From assembly GCF_014762705.1 (NCBI RefSeq), contig NZ_JABURL010000083.1:1-57179 (forward strand): a stretch of DNA of 57,179 nt. Direction: 5' to 3'. The translations under genes were made by a program, and so were the position numbers. The first letter of the stretch is position 1; each line of letters begins with the position of its first letter. The notes beneath the pieces were generated by a model. That model was not told the DNA's origin, ran no database searches, and saw only the letters and a program-made list of their open reading frames with translations. This stretch comes from Cyclobacterium sp. GTDB lineage: Bacteria > Bacteroidota > Bacteroidia > Cytophagales > Cyclobacteriaceae. Of the stretch, positions 1-10,395 are shown piece by piece.

Positions 1-1
1 T

Positions 2-94
2 ATGGAGGTCGGCAAGCAGTTTGGCTATGTGTGTAAACACGTAACCAGGAAGCTAGTAGATGGTGAAGCTAATGAGGATATTTTCGACAGCTGA
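2..94 (+). pseudogene. SusC-like gene fragment at window edge (inverted copy)
   Basis: Codons from the ATG at 2 to the TGA at 92 read EVGKQFGYV, then a CKHVT-type stretch and KLVDGEA. This aligns residue by residue with VGSQFGYV...KLIEGEA near the end of the opposite-strand SusC ORF. The shared block corresponds to the SusC region before the last barrel strands. The changes I to V and E to D look like real protein divergence, but the piece stops after 30 codons and cannot be a functional gene. It could be the visible end of a second SusC gene lying to the left, or a fold-back artefact at a contig end. Confidence 0.4.
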
Positions 95-194
95 TAACAG
101 AGTTTTGGTGGTGGTGAAAATAATGAAATAAGCTTCCCCTTCTATTAACTTCATGGTTACGGTGGAACCCACATAGCCAAACTGGCTGCCGACC
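7..194. repeat. Imperfect inverted repeat (about 64-bp arms) closing the truncated susC
   Basis: Positions 7-70 match the reverse complement of 131-194 without gaps at 51 of 64 positions by hand count. Weaker symmetry (14 of 30, including a run of seven) continues to the axis at 100/101. Both arms code for the same SusC segment in opposite directions. The gapless symmetry down to the axis suggests a fold-back event, while the conservative amino-acid changes argue for two diverged paralogues. Confidence 0.7.
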
Positions 195-2530
195 ACAATC
201 TCATCGATTCCCTCTCTGATGGATTTGATTTCGTTGTCGTTGATGGATAAGTTGGCACTGATGTTCCAGGAAAAATCCTGGCTTTGAACCGGAGTACCAC
301 CCAGAATAAACTCAAATCCGGTGTTTTCTATCTCTCCCGCATTGGTAATATAAGACGAGTAGCCTGTGGCATCGGAAATCGGCACCGGAATGATCTGGTC
401 CCTTGCGTTTGATTTGTAATAGGTGACATCAAAATTGGCCCGGTTATTCCAGAAAGCTGTCTGAAGGCCAAATTCCAGTGAGGTGGTTTGTTCCGGTCTC
501 AGGTTAGGATCTCCAAATACCGAATTCCTGGTAAATCCCACTTGCCCGTTCAATGGAAAAATATCCGGGGAGGCGTAAGTAGCACCCAGTATGTGTGGAT
601 CGGTATCTTTACCTACCTGCGCCCATGAGGCCCGTAATTTACCAAAGGTGACCCATGAAGGCAATGTCATGTTTTCACTGAATACATAACCCAGGTTTAT
701 GGAAGGGTAAAAGAAGGAATTGTTGTCCTTGGGTAAGGTGGAGGAAATGTCATTCCTTCCGGTAATATTCAGAAACAGGTAATTTTTATAATCCACCATC
801 AGATCACCATAAAAGCCTACCAGCCTTCTTAGTCGTTTCCGTTGACTGGCAAAAATCTGGGTGGTATTGTTCAGGTTATAAAACTCAGGGATCACAAAAT
901 TTTCTCCACGGGCGGTAACTTCGTCAAATCGCCTTTCAAAAATATCATTTCCTAGTCGGAGGCTGGTATTCCAATCCGAATTGAATTGCTTTTTCAGGGT
1001 AATGAAGAAGTTGGACGTAAGGTCTCTGCTATTGATCCGTGTCTCTTCCAACAGACCGGTGGAGCTCAATGCCACTTCCCCGTCTATTCCTTTTGGTCCA
1101 GGAGTGATTTCTGTACGGGTATCACTGTAGAAATCATTTCCAAGCCGGTAAGAGAATGACAGCCAGTCTGTAGGGTGGTAGTTGAGGTTGATATTACCGA
1201 TGATCCTGTTCACATCGTCTTCGTAGGTAGCAAAGCGGGCATCGTATATGGGGTTGGTATTGCCATAGGTACGCATGGTACCATCCTCGTTGATGTAATC
1301 CCGGACATCGGTTGTTTCAGACCAGTACATCATGCGTTCCATAAAACGGTCATGTGGCACGCGGTTTCCTCCTGTATTGGAGAAATTGATTGAACCGGAA
1401 AAATCAAATTTATCACTTGCTTTTACCGAACCGGATAACTTGGCCGTGGTCCTGTCCCAGGTGGAAAAGGGTATGATCCCTTCCTGGGTAAGGTTGCCAA
1501 AGGAGCCATAGAAAGTAGCAACTTCATTTCCTCCGGAAATACTCACACTGTTGTCAATCTGCACCCCGGTGTTGAAAGCCCTGTTCCAGTTGTCCTGGTA
1601 CCTGTGATCAGGTACAGTCTGCTGCACCTCGCTGATGGGCGCCCCCCAGGAAGGCCAGAAACTGTTGGGTTGGTATTCTCCGCTGAAACCCTGCCCGTAC
1701 TGATCCTGTAGTTTGGGAAGCCGGTTCAGCTCTTCAAAGCCAACCGATCCGTTGTAATTGACCCTGATCTGACCTTCTTTCCCCTTTTTGGTGGTAATGA
1801 TGACTGCACCGTTTGCTGCACGTACCCCGTAGAGGGCGGTGGCCGCAGCTCCTTTCAGTACGGACATGGATTCAATATCATTTGGGTTGACATCAGCCAT
1901 CCGGTTGGATAGGCCCCTGGGTGTGCCAGAGGATTCAATGGTGGAATTATCCACAGGGACACCGTCCACCACAAAGAGGGGCTGGTTATCCGCACCAGGA
2001 TCCAGGGAGTTAATGCCCCTGATGATGATTCGGGCAGATTGGCCCGGAGCACCTCCCGAATTGGTAACCTGAACTCCTGCTACCTGCCCTTGCAGCGCAT
2101 TGACCAGGTTGGGCTGCTTCATTTTGGTGATCGCTTCCGAATCTATGCTTTGGGCTGCATATCCCAGTGATTTTTTCTCCTGGGAAATGCCAAAGGCCGT
2201 CACAATGAATTCATCCAAATCCCCGGCCTCTGGGCTTAATGCAACATTCAGGGTTTGATTGTTGCCTACCTGACGGGATTGGGAAGCAAAACCTATAAAA
2301 GAATACACCAAAACCGCATTGGGGCCTGGTACATCGATGGAATAATTGCCGTCAATGTCCGATACCGTCCCTGTGGTGGTACCCTCTATTACTATGCTGA
2401 CCCCAGGGAGAATTCCTCCATCCTCCGTGGAAGTCACTTTTCCGCTAACGCTCCTTTGCTGGGCCAATAAAGGCAGTTGCAGCAAAAGCAAACAGATTAG
2501 CAATAAATAATGTGTAAAATTTCTATTCAT
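53..2530 (-). CDS. SusC/RagA family TonB-linked outer membrane protein, C-terminally truncated
   Basis: This is an outer membrane receptor that, with a SusD-type lipoprotein, imports glycans or peptides using TonB energy. A signal peptide (residues 1-23, ending LLAQQ) is followed by a carboxypeptidase-regulatory-like domain (about 27-112), a TonB-box-like DEFIVTAFG, a plug domain (about 115-245 with FVVDGVPVDN and LKGAAATALYG) and beta-barrel sequence. Family members run to about 1000-1100 residues; this one has 825, and homology ends at KLIEGEAY near position 131. The last 23 residues look unrelated. The final 200 or so residues and the closing strand are missing, so it is probably non-functional as shown. 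No susD is visible because its expected position lies beyond the left edge. Start is the ATG before the signal peptide. Confidence 0.85.
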   Translation of the reverse strand: MNRNFTHYLLLICLLLLQLPLLAQQRSVSGKVTSTEDGGILPGVSIVIEGTTTGTVSDIDGNYSIDVPGPNAVLVYSFIGFASQSRQVGNNQTLNVALSPEAGDLDEFIVTAFGISQEKKSLGYAAQSIDSEAITKMKQPNLVNALQGQVAGVQVTNSGGAPGQSARIIIRGINSLDPGADNQPLFVVDGVPVDNSTIESSGTPRGLSNRMADVNPNDIESMSVLKGAAATALYGVRAANGAVIITTKKGKEGQIRVNYNGSVGFEELNRLPKLQDQYGQGFSGEYQPNSFWPSWGAPISEVQQTVPDHRYQDNWNRAFNTGVQIDNSVSISGGNEVATFYGSFGNLTQEGIIPFSTWDRTTAKLSGSVKASDKFDFSGSINFSNTGGNRVPHDRFMERMMYWSETTDVRDYINEDGTMRTYGNTNPIYDARFATYEDDVNRIIGNINLNYHPTDWLSFSYRLGNDFYSDTRTEITPGPKGIDGEVALSSTGLLEETRINSRDLTSNFFITLKKQFNSDWNTSLRLGNDIFERRFDEVTARGENFVIPEFYNLNNTTQIFASQRKRLRRLVGFYGDLMVDYKNYLFLNITGRNDISSTLPKDNNSFFYPSINLGYVFSENMTLPSWVTFGKLRASWAQVGKDTDPHILGATYASPDIFPLNGQVGFTRNSVFGDPNLRPEQTTSLEFGLQTAFWNNRANFDVTYYKSNARDQIIPVPISDATGYSSYITNAGEIENTGFEFILGGTPVQSQDFSWNISANLSINDNEIKSIREGIDEIVVGSQFGYVGSTVTMKLIEGEAYFIIFTTTKTLLSAVENILISFTIY

Positions 2531-2928
2531 AGGAAAATGGTTTATAAGATGAACAATGCTTGATTAAGTTTCTTGAATTTTATGCTTTATTTGTCTGAAA
2601 GACCTTAAAGGACCGGATTTTCAAGTGTTTTTTTAACCCGCAATCCTGGAATTAAAACTATAGTGTCGGTATTTGGTTTAGAATTTCATGAAATTAAAAA
2701 ATTAAGTTAAACATAAAAAAAATAATTTAGTCCAATTTGATTCAAATTTTTTTCTGTTATTTATAGAAAGCTTCGGTATCAGAAAGTGAAAATCCGAATA
2801 TTTACTGTAGCTTTTGAATTAACACAAAATGTTAATTGGATAATTTAAGGATATTGCTTGAAATCGTCAAAGATTCCATAGCCTCACCCAACTAATCGGC
2901 GTGACCTTAAAGAAGCAATTATAAACAG
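2531..2928. other. Divergent AT-rich intergenic region between susC and cdd
   Basis: About 400 bp separating two divergently transcribed genes. It is A/T-rich with long A and T runs around 2690-2760 and must hold promoters for both directions. I found no convincing TTG/TAnnTTTG promoter pair, no strong hairpin and no ORF with a recognisable product. Confidence 0.5.
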
Positions 2929-3417
2929 ATGAAAGAATACCAAAAAATTACACATACCAACACTTTACAAGTCATCCCCTGGAATGATCTGGATGATAAA
3001 CGTAAGGATTTGATCCAACTGGCCACCAAAGCGGTTGATCTGGCTTATGCCCCCTACTCCAATTTTCGGGTTGGTGCAGCAGTAGTTTTGGAAAATGGTC
3101 AAACCTTTTGGGCCAACAATCAGGAAAACATCTGTTTTCCGGTGGGGGTATGTGCAGAGCGGCTTTTGCTGGGTTATACCCATGCCAATCACCCCGATCT
3201 GAAACCTGAAATCCTGGCCATAGTGGCAAAAAAAGCGGATAATAGTGGATTGGCCACCGTCACCCCATGTGGCCTTTGCAGGCAAAGTATCAGTGAATAC
3301 GAAATGAAATTCAAAAAACCCATCGAAATACTGATGTACAGGCCTGATGGAACGGTGCTTCAGGCCCATGGAATAGATGCCTTGCTGCCTTTTAAGTTTG
3401 AAGACCTGAATCAGTGA
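2929..3417 (+). CDS. cdd: Cytidine deaminase
   Basis: Hydrolytic deamination of cytidine and deoxycytidine to uridine forms, in pyrimidine salvage in the cytoplasm. The 162 residues contain the substrate region YAPYSNFRVGAA (40-51) and the zinc site C-A-E-R at 75-78 (Cys75 ligand, Glu77 proton shuttle) plus P-C-x-x-C at 113-117 (Cys114, Cys117). The length fits the homotetrameric, three-cysteine type. It begins a + strand run; its stop overlaps the next gene's ATG by one base (TGATG), which suggests translational coupling. Confidence 0.95.
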   Translation: MKEYQKITHTNTLQVIPWNDLDDKRKDLIQLATKAVDLAYAPYSNFRVGAAVVLENGQTFWANNQENICFPVGVCAERLLLGYTHANHPDLKPEILAIVAKKADNSGLATVTPCGLCRQSISEYEMKFKKPIEILMYRPDGTVLQAHGIDALLPFKFEDLNQ

Positions 3418-4064
3418 TGGTTCGGCAAAATATTTCCTTCCGGCAGCAGCACATGTACCACCTGAGCCATCAGCCGTCCGGAGAGGAGAACTCCCTTTGG
3501 CTGGTATTTCATGGGTACGGGCAATTGGGGAATTTCTTTCTCAAGAAGTTTTCAGCACTTTTTGATCCAAAAACCTTGATGGTGGCTCCTGAAGGTCTCA
3601 ACCGCTTTTATCTGAAGGGTTTTTCCGGAAGGGTGGGTGCCAACTGGATGACCAAACATGAGCGGGAGAACGATATGGCCAATGCCAATAGCTACCTCAA
3701 TGCCCTGATCAAAAACCTGCGCCAGCAACTTCCCCAACTTGAACACAGTCATGTATTGGGTTTTTCTCAGGGAGCCGCCACCATGAGCCGTTGGATCTGT
3801 CAGGCTGAACTGGATTTGGACAAGGTCGTTTTCTGGGGAGGCGCTCCGGCCCATGACCTGGATCCAGAATTACTCCAAAAGACCCTGGCCAACAGCCGGG
3901 TAATCGCAGCATTGGGAGAAGAAGATCCATTTCTGGCAACAGCTAATTTTCAGGCGCAACTGAAACAACTAACAAGCGCAGGTCTATCCCAGTTACAAAT
4001 CAAATATTATCCCGGAGGACATGAACTGGAAGCCGGGTTGCTCAAAGAAATATTTTTGATGTAA
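3417..4064 (+). CDS. Alpha/beta-hydrolase, phospholipase/carboxylesterase-like
   Basis: A 215-residue serine hydrolase of the YpfH/carboxylesterase type. FHGYG near residue 31 is the oxyanion-hole region, GFSQG (Ser about 117) is the nucleophile elbow, EEDPF carries the probable acid and PGGHE near 205 the catalytic histidine. It has no signal peptide, so it is probably cytoplasmic. The GTG at 3414 is also in frame, but the ATG at 3417 overlaps the cdd stop by one base and is the more natural start. The substrate cannot be deduced; linkage to cdd and waaA looks like operon packing rather than a pathway. Confidence 0.85.
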   Translation: MVRQNISFRQQHMYHLSHQPSGEENSLWLVFHGYGQLGNFFLKKFSALFDPKTLMVAPEGLNRFYLKGFSGRVGANWMTKHERENDMANANSYLNALIKNLRQQLPQLEHSHVLGFSQGAATMSRWICQAELDLDKVVFWGGAPAHDLDPELLQKTLANSRVIAALGEEDPFLATANFQAQLKQLTSAGLSQLQIKYYPGGHELEAGLLKEIFLM

Positions 4065-4073
4065 TTTTGCCCC

Positions 4074-5324
4074 ATGAAGATTTTATATCAACTGGGGATG
4101 TTGCTGATGGATGGGCTGATGAAGCTGGGCAGCCATTGGTCTCCCAGGTTGAAACAGGGAGTCGCAGGTAGGGAAGGCTTGTTTGAAAAACTGGAGGCAT
4201 TTAGAAAAAAACATCCCAGTCCACTGGTCTGGTTTCATGTGGCTTCCCTGGGGGAATACGAACAGGCGAAACCGGTAATCGCTGCCTTCAAGGAGAAATA
4301 TCCCTTTTGGGCAGTAGCCGTTTCCTTCTTCAGTCCTTCGGGCTATGAACAGGCGATCAAGAAAAAACAGTTGTGGGTGGATCACATTACCTATATTCCC
4401 ACCGATACCCCTGCCCATGCCAAAATGTTTGTGAAAATCCTTTCTCCAGATATAGTTGTTTTTATCAAATATGACCTTTGGGCCAATCATATAGGAGAAT
4501 TGAAAAAGCAGGGTGTTCCGCTCTTTCTGGTGGCGGCAGCTTTCAGAACGGAACAAGTGTTTTTTAAATGGTATGGTGGCTTTTTCCGAAACCTACTTTA
4601 CCAATTCGACCATATTTTCACCCAAAACAGCCTGTCCAAAGATCTTTTGGAAAAAATCAATTGTACCCGGGTAAGTGTCACCGGAGACCCAAGGTTTGAT
4701 AACGTGGCCCGGATCAGCACTCAACCCAAATCTTTTCCGGATATCCGGGAGGGGATCACAGCTCCTGTGATGGTGCTGGGGAGTGTATGGCAGGAAGACA
4801 TGGACCTGCTGATACCCTGGATCAACCAGGCGGAAGACATGCAATTTATACTTGCCCCACATAACATTCACGTACCTACCATCCAGCGGTGGGAGCAATC
4901 CATCCAAAAACGCTGCATCAGGTATTCGGCATTTGTCCAAAACAAAAGTGATTGGCAGGTATTGATCATTGATAATATTGGCATGCTTTCCTCCCTCTAC
5001 CAGTTTGGTCGATGGGCATATGTGGGAGGAGCTTTTGGGAAAGGCCTGCACAATATTCTGGAGCCGCTGGCTTTTGGCATACCGGTCTTGTTTGGAGAAC
5101 TGAAACAGGTATCCAGGTTTCCGGAGGCAGGCATCAGCGAAGCATATGGCTGTGGCTTCCCGGTAAAAAATAAAGCAATGCTGGCTGAAACCATGAACCA
5201 ATTGATGCAGCCTGAACCTTATCAAAAGACCTGCCAGGCTGCCAAAAAGCTGCTTTTGTCCAACCTGGGCAGTGCAGAAAAAACCATCGACACCATCAAA
5301 GAGATAACATGGAAGGAAGGGTAA
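4074..5324 (+). CDS. waaA: 3-deoxy-D-manno-octulosonic acid (Kdo) transferase
   Basis: Transfers Kdo from CMP-Kdo to the lipid A precursor in lipopolysaccharide inner-core assembly at the cytoplasmic face of the inner membrane. The N-terminal hydrophobic stretch (about 4-20) fits a membrane anchor. GREGLFEKL carries the acidic position expected near the catalytic Glu, WFHVASLGEYEQA and KYDLWANHI are typical of the N-terminal glycosyltransferase domain, and VGGAFGKGLHNILEPLAFG marks the C-terminal CMP-Kdo domain. At 416 residues it matches the family. It starts 9 bp after the esterase stop and its 3' end overlaps rsgA by 16 bp. Confidence 0.93.
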   Translation: MKILYQLGMLLMDGLMKLGSHWSPRLKQGVAGREGLFEKLEAFRKKHPSPLVWFHVASLGEYEQAKPVIAAFKEKYPFWAVAVSFFSPSGYEQAIKKKQLWVDHITYIPTDTPAHAKMFVKILSPDIVVFIKYDLWANHIGELKKQGVPLFLVAAAFRTEQVFFKWYGGFFRNLLYQFDHIFTQNSLSKDLLEKINCTRVSVTGDPRFDNVARISTQPKSFPDIREGITAPVMVLGSVWQEDMDLLIPWINQAEDMQFILAPHNIHVPTIQRWEQSIQKRCIRYSAFVQNKSDWQVLIIDNIGMLSSLYQFGRWAYVGGAFGKGLHNILEPLAFGIPVLFGELKQVSRFPEAGISEAYGCGFPVKNKAMLAETMNQLMQPEPYQKTCQAAKKLLLSNLGSAEKTIDTIKEITWKEG

Positions 5325-6232
5325 TCAAAACCACAGGATCCTGGTACGAGGTGCAAACCCCGGAAGGCCTGTTAAAAGCCCGGCTGAGGGGCAAGTTCAA
5401 GCAGGATGAGCTCAAACTCACCAATCCCATTGCGGTAGGAGATTATGTCCTCCTGCAAAAGGAGAAAGACCAGGAAACTGCCGTCATCAGTGAAATCCTT
5501 CCCCGGGAAAACTACATCATCCGGAAATCTACCCGGAAGCAGCACTTTTCGCATATCCTGGCTTCCAACGTGGACCAGGCTTACCTGGTAGTGACCGTGC
5601 GCAATCCCAGGACCTCACTCGGTTTTATTGACCGGTTTTTGGTAAGTACAGAAAGTTTCAGGATTCCTGCCAGCATTATCATCAATAAATCGGATGAGAT
5701 CATCAAGGAAAAGGACAAGGAATATGCTGAACTGATCAAGGAAATTTATGAGCCGCTGGGTTATCCGGTGATCCTTATTTCAGCACTATATGACAAGGAA
5801 ATGATCCCGGTTTTTGGTTCGCTGCTGGAAGGGAAGACCACCCTGATGACCGGACATTCCGGGGTGGGAAAATCTACCCTGCTCAACCGCCTGGTGCCTG
5901 CTGCCCGGCAAACCACTCAGCCGGTATCGAAATCCACCTCAAAGGGGACCCATACCACTACCTTTGCCGAAATGTTTCCCTTTGGCCAGGATGCTTACAT
6001 CGTGGATACACCCGGCATCAAGGAATTTGGCATATTGGATATTGGTGATGAGGAGCTCTCTCATTACTTTGTGGAATTGAGGAAATACCTGGGCCAGTGC
6101 AAGTACAATAATTGCCGGCATGTCAATGAACCGGGATGCAAGGTATTGGAGGTGCTGGAGCAGGGATACATTCATCCCTATCGCTATGAAAGCTACCTAA
6201 AGATTTTGTACGAAGAAGATGACCACCGCTAG
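5309..6232 (+). CDS. rsgA: Small ribosomal subunit biogenesis GTPase
   Basis: A circularly permuted GTPase that acts in late 30S subunit maturation. An N-terminal OB fold (about 1-70) is followed by permuted G motifs: NKSD (126-129), then the P-loop GHSGVGKST (182-190), then DTPG (233-236). A C-terminal zinc knuckle has Cys264, Cys269, His271 and Cys277. The 307 residues match the family. The ATG lies inside the last 16 bp of waaA, so translation is probably coupled; the weak AAAGAGA just upstream is the only candidate ribosome-binding site. Confidence 0.95.
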   Translation: MEGRVIKTTGSWYEVQTPEGLLKARLRGKFKQDELKLTNPIAVGDYVLLQKEKDQETAVISEILPRENYIIRKSTRKQHFSHILASNVDQAYLVVTVRNPRTSLGFIDRFLVSTESFRIPASIIINKSDEIIKEKDKEYAELIKEIYEPLGYPVILISALYDKEMIPVFGSLLEGKTTLMTGHSGVGKSTLLNRLVPAARQTTQPVSKSTSKGTHTTTFAEMFPFGQDAYIVDTPGIKEFGILDIGDEELSHYFVELRKYLGQCKYNNCRHVNEPGCKVLEVLEQGYIHPYRYESYLKILYEEDDHR

Positions 6233-6371
6233 TTGACGGGAAATCCGCTGTGACTTCAGGACACCGGAAGCCGTAAAAAACCGGCAATCCTTTGAAATCA
6301 GTTTCTTTTAAAGTAATTTTCTTTTTTTATTCCATCCGGATATATTTTCGGGTTAAAATCCTAATTGTCCC

Positions 6372-6875
6372 ATGAGTGAAACAAAAACCCTAGTGCTGAA
6401 CCACAAGCAGATCCAACAGAAAATCGTGCGGATAGCCTATGAAATCTATGAACGCAATGTGGGAGAAACAGCATTGATTTTTGCCGGATTGACAGGCATG
6501 GGTCATGTCCTGGCAGGATTGATCGCTGAAAAACTAAGCGAAATATCTCCGATAAAGGTGGACCTGATCGCAGTGACACTGGACAAATCCAAGCCCAAAA
6601 TCGGGGAGATCGTCCTGTCGGACAAGGGTCCATTTGATGGAAAATGCATCATCATCGTAGATGATGTGCTCAATACGGGTAAAACCCTGGCCTATGCGAT
6701 GATTCCCTTTTTGGAAGACAATGTCAAGCAAATAGAAGTGGCCGTACTGGTGAACAGAAGTCATAAGTTGTTTCCCGTTTCTCCTGATTATGCCGGCTTT
6801 GAACTGGCCACTACCCTTAGCGAACACATTACTGTAGATTTAAAACCTGAAGCCTCCACCGTTCACCTGCACTGA
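6372..6875 (+). CDS. Phosphoribosyltransferase family protein (PyrR-like)
   Basis: Type I phosphoribosyltransferase fold with the PRPP-binding signature [13 protein letters not shown] (about residues 94-106) and an upstream FAGLTGMGH loop. The 167-residue length and the sequence resemble PyrR-type proteins and the uncharacterised phosphoribosyltransferases of Bacteroidota. No pyrimidine gene or attenuator is seen nearby, so a PyrR regulatory role should not be assumed. Its TGA is separated by a single base from panB, so the two are surely co-transcribed. Confidence 0.8.
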   Translation: MSETKTLVLNHKQIQQKIVRIAYEIYERNVGETALIFAGLTGMGHVLAGLIAEKLSEISPIKVDLIAVTLDKSKPKIGEIVLSDKGPFDGKCIIIVDDVLNTGKTLAYAMIPFLEDNVKQIEVAVLVNRSHKLFPVSPDYAGFELATTLSEHITVDLKPEASTVHLH

Positions 6876-6876
6876 T

Positions 6877-7698
6877 ATGTCTGTACACCAATCTACCCAC
6901 CTGAAACGGATCACCACGCATATCCTGCAGGAGATGAAAAAGCGGAATGAAAAGATTTCCATGCTTACCGCCTATGATTTTTCCATGGCCGGAATTGTGG
7001 ACAGTGCCGGCATAGATATGATTTTGGTGGGCGACTCTGCCTCCAATGTAATGGCCGGTCATGAAACCACGCTTCCCATTACCCTGGATCAGATGATTTA
7101 CCATGCCACCTCCGTGGTGCGGGCGGTGGAAAGGGCATTGGTAGTGGTGGACATTCCCTTTGGCTCCTATCAGGGCAATAGCTCTGAAGCTCTTCGCTCT
7201 GCTATCCGGATCATGAAGGAGTCCGGAGCCCATGCCGTAAAGGTGGAGGGGGGAGCAGAGATCAAAGAATCGGTGGTCCGGATTTTAAGCGCCGGGGTAC
7301 CTGTAATGGGTCATTTGGGCCTTACCCCTCAATCAATCTATAAATTTGGTACCTATACCGTCAGGGCAAAGGAAAAGGATGAAGCTAACAAGTTGCTGGA
7401 AGATGCCAAAGTACTGGAAGACTGTGGCTGTTTTGCCTTGGTACTGGAAAAAATTCCCGCCAAATTGGCCAAAAAGGTGGCTGAGCAGGTTTCTATTCCC
7501 GTAATCGGAATTGGTGCTGGTCCGGATGTAGACGGGCAGGTGCTGGTATTGCACGATATGCTGGGCATCACCCAGGAGTTTCAGCCTCGTTTTCTACGGC
7601 AATATGCCGATATCCGCAGCACCATGCACGAGGCGGTCAGCAATTACATTAAAGATGTAAAAGCCAAGGATTTTCCCAACGAAAAGGAGAGCTACTGA
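6877..7698 (+). CDS. panB: 3-methyl-2-oxobutanoate hydroxymethyltransferase (ketopantoate synthase)
   Basis: Adds the hydroxymethyl group of methylene-tetrahydrofolate to 2-oxoisovalerate, the first committed step of pantothenate and coenzyme A synthesis. The TIM-barrel sequence shows LTAYDF near 34-39, the metal-site segment [27 protein letters not shown] and [17 protein letters not shown]. The length of 273 is typical. It follows the phosphoribosyltransferase by one base. Its last 7 bp overlap the 3' end of the convergent haem-protein gene, and no terminator is visible between them. Confidence 0.96.
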   Translation: MSVHQSTHLKRITTHILQEMKKRNEKISMLTAYDFSMAGIVDSAGIDMILVGDSASNVMAGHETTLPITLDQMIYHATSVVRAVERALVVVDIPFGSYQGNSSEALRSAIRIMKESGAHAVKVEGGAEIKESVVRILSAGVPVMGHLGLTPQSIYKFGTYTVRAKEKDEANKLLEDAKVLEDCGCFALVLEKIPAKLAKKVAEQVSIPVIGIGAGPDVDGQVLVLHDMLGITQEFQPRFLRQYADIRSTMHEAVSNYIKDVKAKDFPNEKESY

Positions 7699-10343
7699 CT
7701 TTCCAGAAAGGCCAGCAGGTCTTTCAGGTCCTGATTGCTTAGCCGCTGTTCCAGGCCTGCAGGCATCAGGGAAGTTTCTGACATGCCATATTCCGAAACA
7801 TCCGCTTTTTTTACCTGGACAAATCCCGCTGTCTGGGTATACAATTTGATGTCATCATAACCCACGTCTATTTGCCGGCCATCATACCGGGTGCCGTCTT
7901 TCATGGCTATGTACCAGCCTTGCCATTCGGGACTCATTTCATCTGATGGCATCAGTATGGAACCGATCAGTCCCTTTCTGTCCTTTGATTTGCCTACATT
8001 GCTCAGGTCGGGCCCCAGGTCTCCTCCCCGACCTTCTACTACATGACAGGTGGAACAAAGCGAAGTGTTGGAATAAAATACCCTCCTGCCCCGGTCCGGA
8101 TCGGCCGGGCCTTCAAGGAGGGAGCTCCACTGATCCAATTCCTGTGGATCGGGTCGTTTGCCGGTATCCTGTGACAAGGCCAGCATCAGCTGTTGTCGCA
8201 GGCCTTCGCTGTCACAACTGCTGCCGTCATTCAATACCCGTTCCATGGCTTGTTTTACCTCATCTTCTCCGTTTTTGTTCCGCAGGTACCTGGCTGCAGC
8301 TATGGCAAGGTTTTCACTGGAAACTTCCAATAGGGGAATAATTTCCCTCCAGGCCTCAAGAGGCTGCCTGGAGAGTGCCGACAGCGATTCTGCCCGTAAA
8401 TTTATGGGCCTGCTTCCTGACAGACTCACCTGAAGCAGGGCTTCGGCTACTTGTTTATCCGGTATATTGGCAAGGGTCTGGATAACTTCCATTAGCAGGT
8501 CCTCCTCTTTTTCCAGGGATAAAAAATCCAGGAGAAGGTCTTTCTGCTCCGCAGGATCCTCCAGGTAGCGGAGGGCATAGGCCCTCATCTGCGAAGGATT
8601 GGAAGGATCACTGACGATTTCAGCAATAAATCCATCCGGTAATTTTAAAGGAATCCGTTTGGAAATTTCTTCCTGTTTATTAGTGAATGCCTTTAAAAAT
8701 CCCGGTTCCAGAAGTTTGACTGTTTCCAGATAGGTTTCGAACAATGCTGTCGTAAACTCGCCAGTGGTGAGGGCCAATTCCAGATTTGCTTTTTGAGAGA
8801 CGAAGCCCTGGCTGCCTATCCATATCAGTGCCATTTTTCGGATTTCGGGATCAGGATCTTCCAAAAATTGCCCTGCAAGCTCAGCCCCATCGGGATGCTC
8901 TGATTCCATTAAGGCCAATAGTACGCCCAGCCGCACATGGGCGGATTCATTTTGTAGGGCCTGCACCAATTTTTCACGGTGCACCTCCCTGCTTAAGCCC
9001 ATAACCGAAGCATGTCTAACGAAGGGATCATCGGATCGCAGGTTTTTGAAATGCTGGTCAAAATTAGTTGAGTCTGATAGCAATTGGTTTAACCGCTTCA
9101 CCTTTTCGTTGGCAATAGGGGGATCGTAAAGGCTTCTTTGCACCAAAAGTTCTGTATTTTCTTTTGCCGAAAGCTTCCATATTTTGCCCTTTCCGTGATT
9201 GGGGTACACTCTTTCCACCCAATCGGTAAAATAGATATTGCCTTTACTGTCAGCGGCAAAAGCCACCGGCCTGAAGTCCTCGCCGCCCTGCAATATCACC
9301 TCCGTGGATCCGCTAACGGACAGGCCCTTTTCTTCCATGGCAATGCGGACAATGCTGCTTTCTTCCCAAATGGTACAGAGCATCTGATCATGGTAATCTT
9401 GAGGCAGTCTGCCCAGGTTGGCGTTCAGCAGTCCGGAAGGAGATTCACCCAAAGGGACTGCATAAGGTAAGGTATTTGGTAATTCACCATTCCAAGCCAG
9501 GTAGGGATGAATGCCGCTGCCCCCAAACAAGGATTGGTAGCCAAAATGGGAGCCTCTTACCGCATGCACCAACCGGTTGGGGCCGCGGCTGTCGGGGTCG
9601 TTGTCTGCCACCAGCAAGCGACCGTAATTGTCAAATTTCAGGTCAAACGGATTCCAGTAACCCGTAGAAAAGATTTGAGCTTCGGAGCCATCTGTTCTGG
9701 CCCGGATAATATTGCCGCCATCTCCATAACCAGATACTTCTTTGCCATCACTGCCCTGAAAAACCCAGTGGGCTGCTCCGGTGTTGCCCCTGCCGATATA
9801 CATGTATCCTTCCGTGTCGAAGGCAATGCTCAGGATGGCTGCATGGACATAGACCTGTTTGGGTTGGGCAAAGGCCATCAGCTTTTCGCTTTTCTCGCTG
9901 ATCCCGTCCCAATCCTCATCATAAAATTTCCACACTTCTTTGGAGGTCACCGCATAGAGTTGACCTTCCGGTGAAAAGGCAATATTTAACCCTTCTATTA
10001 ACCCTTCCGCAAATATCGATTCTTTGTCCCAGTTCCCATCTCCATTGCTGTCTTCATATACTTTAATGATATCATGGTCGGGACCACCATAGTCTTTAGG
10101 CGGCTGGTGGGTATGGGACTCCAACACATATATCCTGTCTTGCTCATCTACCGCAATGCCTATGGGGGTAACAATATCAGGAGCCTGCTTCATCAGGGTC
10201 AATTCCAGGCGATCATCCAATAGGGTGACTCCTTTCACTACCCTGGGTCCGGACTTTTCCTCATTGCTGCCACAGGAGAAAATAACAGGTACCATTAAAA
10301 TGATTAGTGAAAACAGGTATAGGTCTGGTTTTTTTAATCGCAT
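7692..10343 (-). CDS. PVC-type haem-binding lipoprotein with beta-propeller and HEAT-like repeats
   Basis: A secreted lipoprotein of the Planctomycete-type membrane-bound dehydrogenase family. An upstream in-frame ATG (10424) exists, but the ATG at 10343 puts a lipoprotein signal, [11 protein letters not shown], at the N-terminus, so I use that start. A glucose/sorbosone-dehydrogenase-like propeller (first 400 residues, with [12 protein letters not shown] and [13 protein letters not shown]) precedes HEAT-like helical repeats. A cytochrome c module has C-S-T-C-H about 120 residues before the end and a probable Met ligand in TSLMPAG. The substrate is unknown; such proteins occur with sugar isomerase-like partners, as here. 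Confidence 0.85.
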   Translation of the reverse strand: MRLKKPDLYLFSLIILMVPVIFSCGSNEEKSGPRVVKGVTLLDDRLELTLMKQAPDIVTPIGIAVDEQDRIYVLESHTHQPPKDYGGPDHDIIKVYEDSNGDGNWDKESIFAEGLIEGLNIAFSPEGQLYAVTSKEVWKFYDEDWDGISEKSEKLMAFAQPKQVYVHAAILSIAFDTEGYMYIGRGNTGAAHWVFQGSDGKEVSGYGDGGNIIRARTDGSEAQIFSTGYWNPFDLKFDNYGRLLVADNDPDSRGPNRLVHAVRGSHFGYQSLFGGSGIHPYLAWNGELPNTLPYAVPLGESPSGLLNANLGRLPQDYHDQMLCTIWEESSIVRIAMEEKGLSVSGSTEVILQGGEDFRPVAFAADSKGNIYFTDWVERVYPNHGKGKIWKLSAKENTELLVQRSLYDPPIANEKVKRLNQLLSDSTNFDQHFKNLRSDDPFVRHASVMGLSREVHREKLVQALQNESAHVRLGVLLALMESEHPDGAELAGQFLEDPDPEIRKMALIWIGSQGFVSQKANLELALTTGEFTTALFETYLETVKLLEPGFLKAFTNKQEEISKRIPLKLPDGFIAEIVSDPSNPSQMRAYALRYLEDPAEQKDLLLDFLSLEKEEDLLMEVIQTLANIPDKQVAEALLQVSLSGSRPINLRAESLSALSRQPLEAWREIIPLLEVSSENLAIAAARYLRNKNGEDEVKQAMERVLNDGSSCDSEGLRQQLMLALSQDTGKRPDPQELDQWSSLLEGPADPDRGRRVFYSNTSLCSTCHVVEGRGGDLGPDLSNVGKSKDRKGLIGSILMPSDEMSPEWQGWYIAMKDGTRYDGRQIDVGYDDIKLYTQTAGFVQVKKADVSEYGMSETSLMPAGLEQRLSNQDLKDLLAFLESQ

Positions 10344-10395
10344 GACGGTGTTGTTTTTTCTTTTGGAAGCGCTTTGGTTATTACCCAAAATTCGC

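Noticed and set aside
1-2530. SusC inversion interpreted as an active phase-variable shufflon
   Set aside because: No recombinase gene and no short exact inverted crossover site are visible; only one degenerate arm pair at the very edge of the window.
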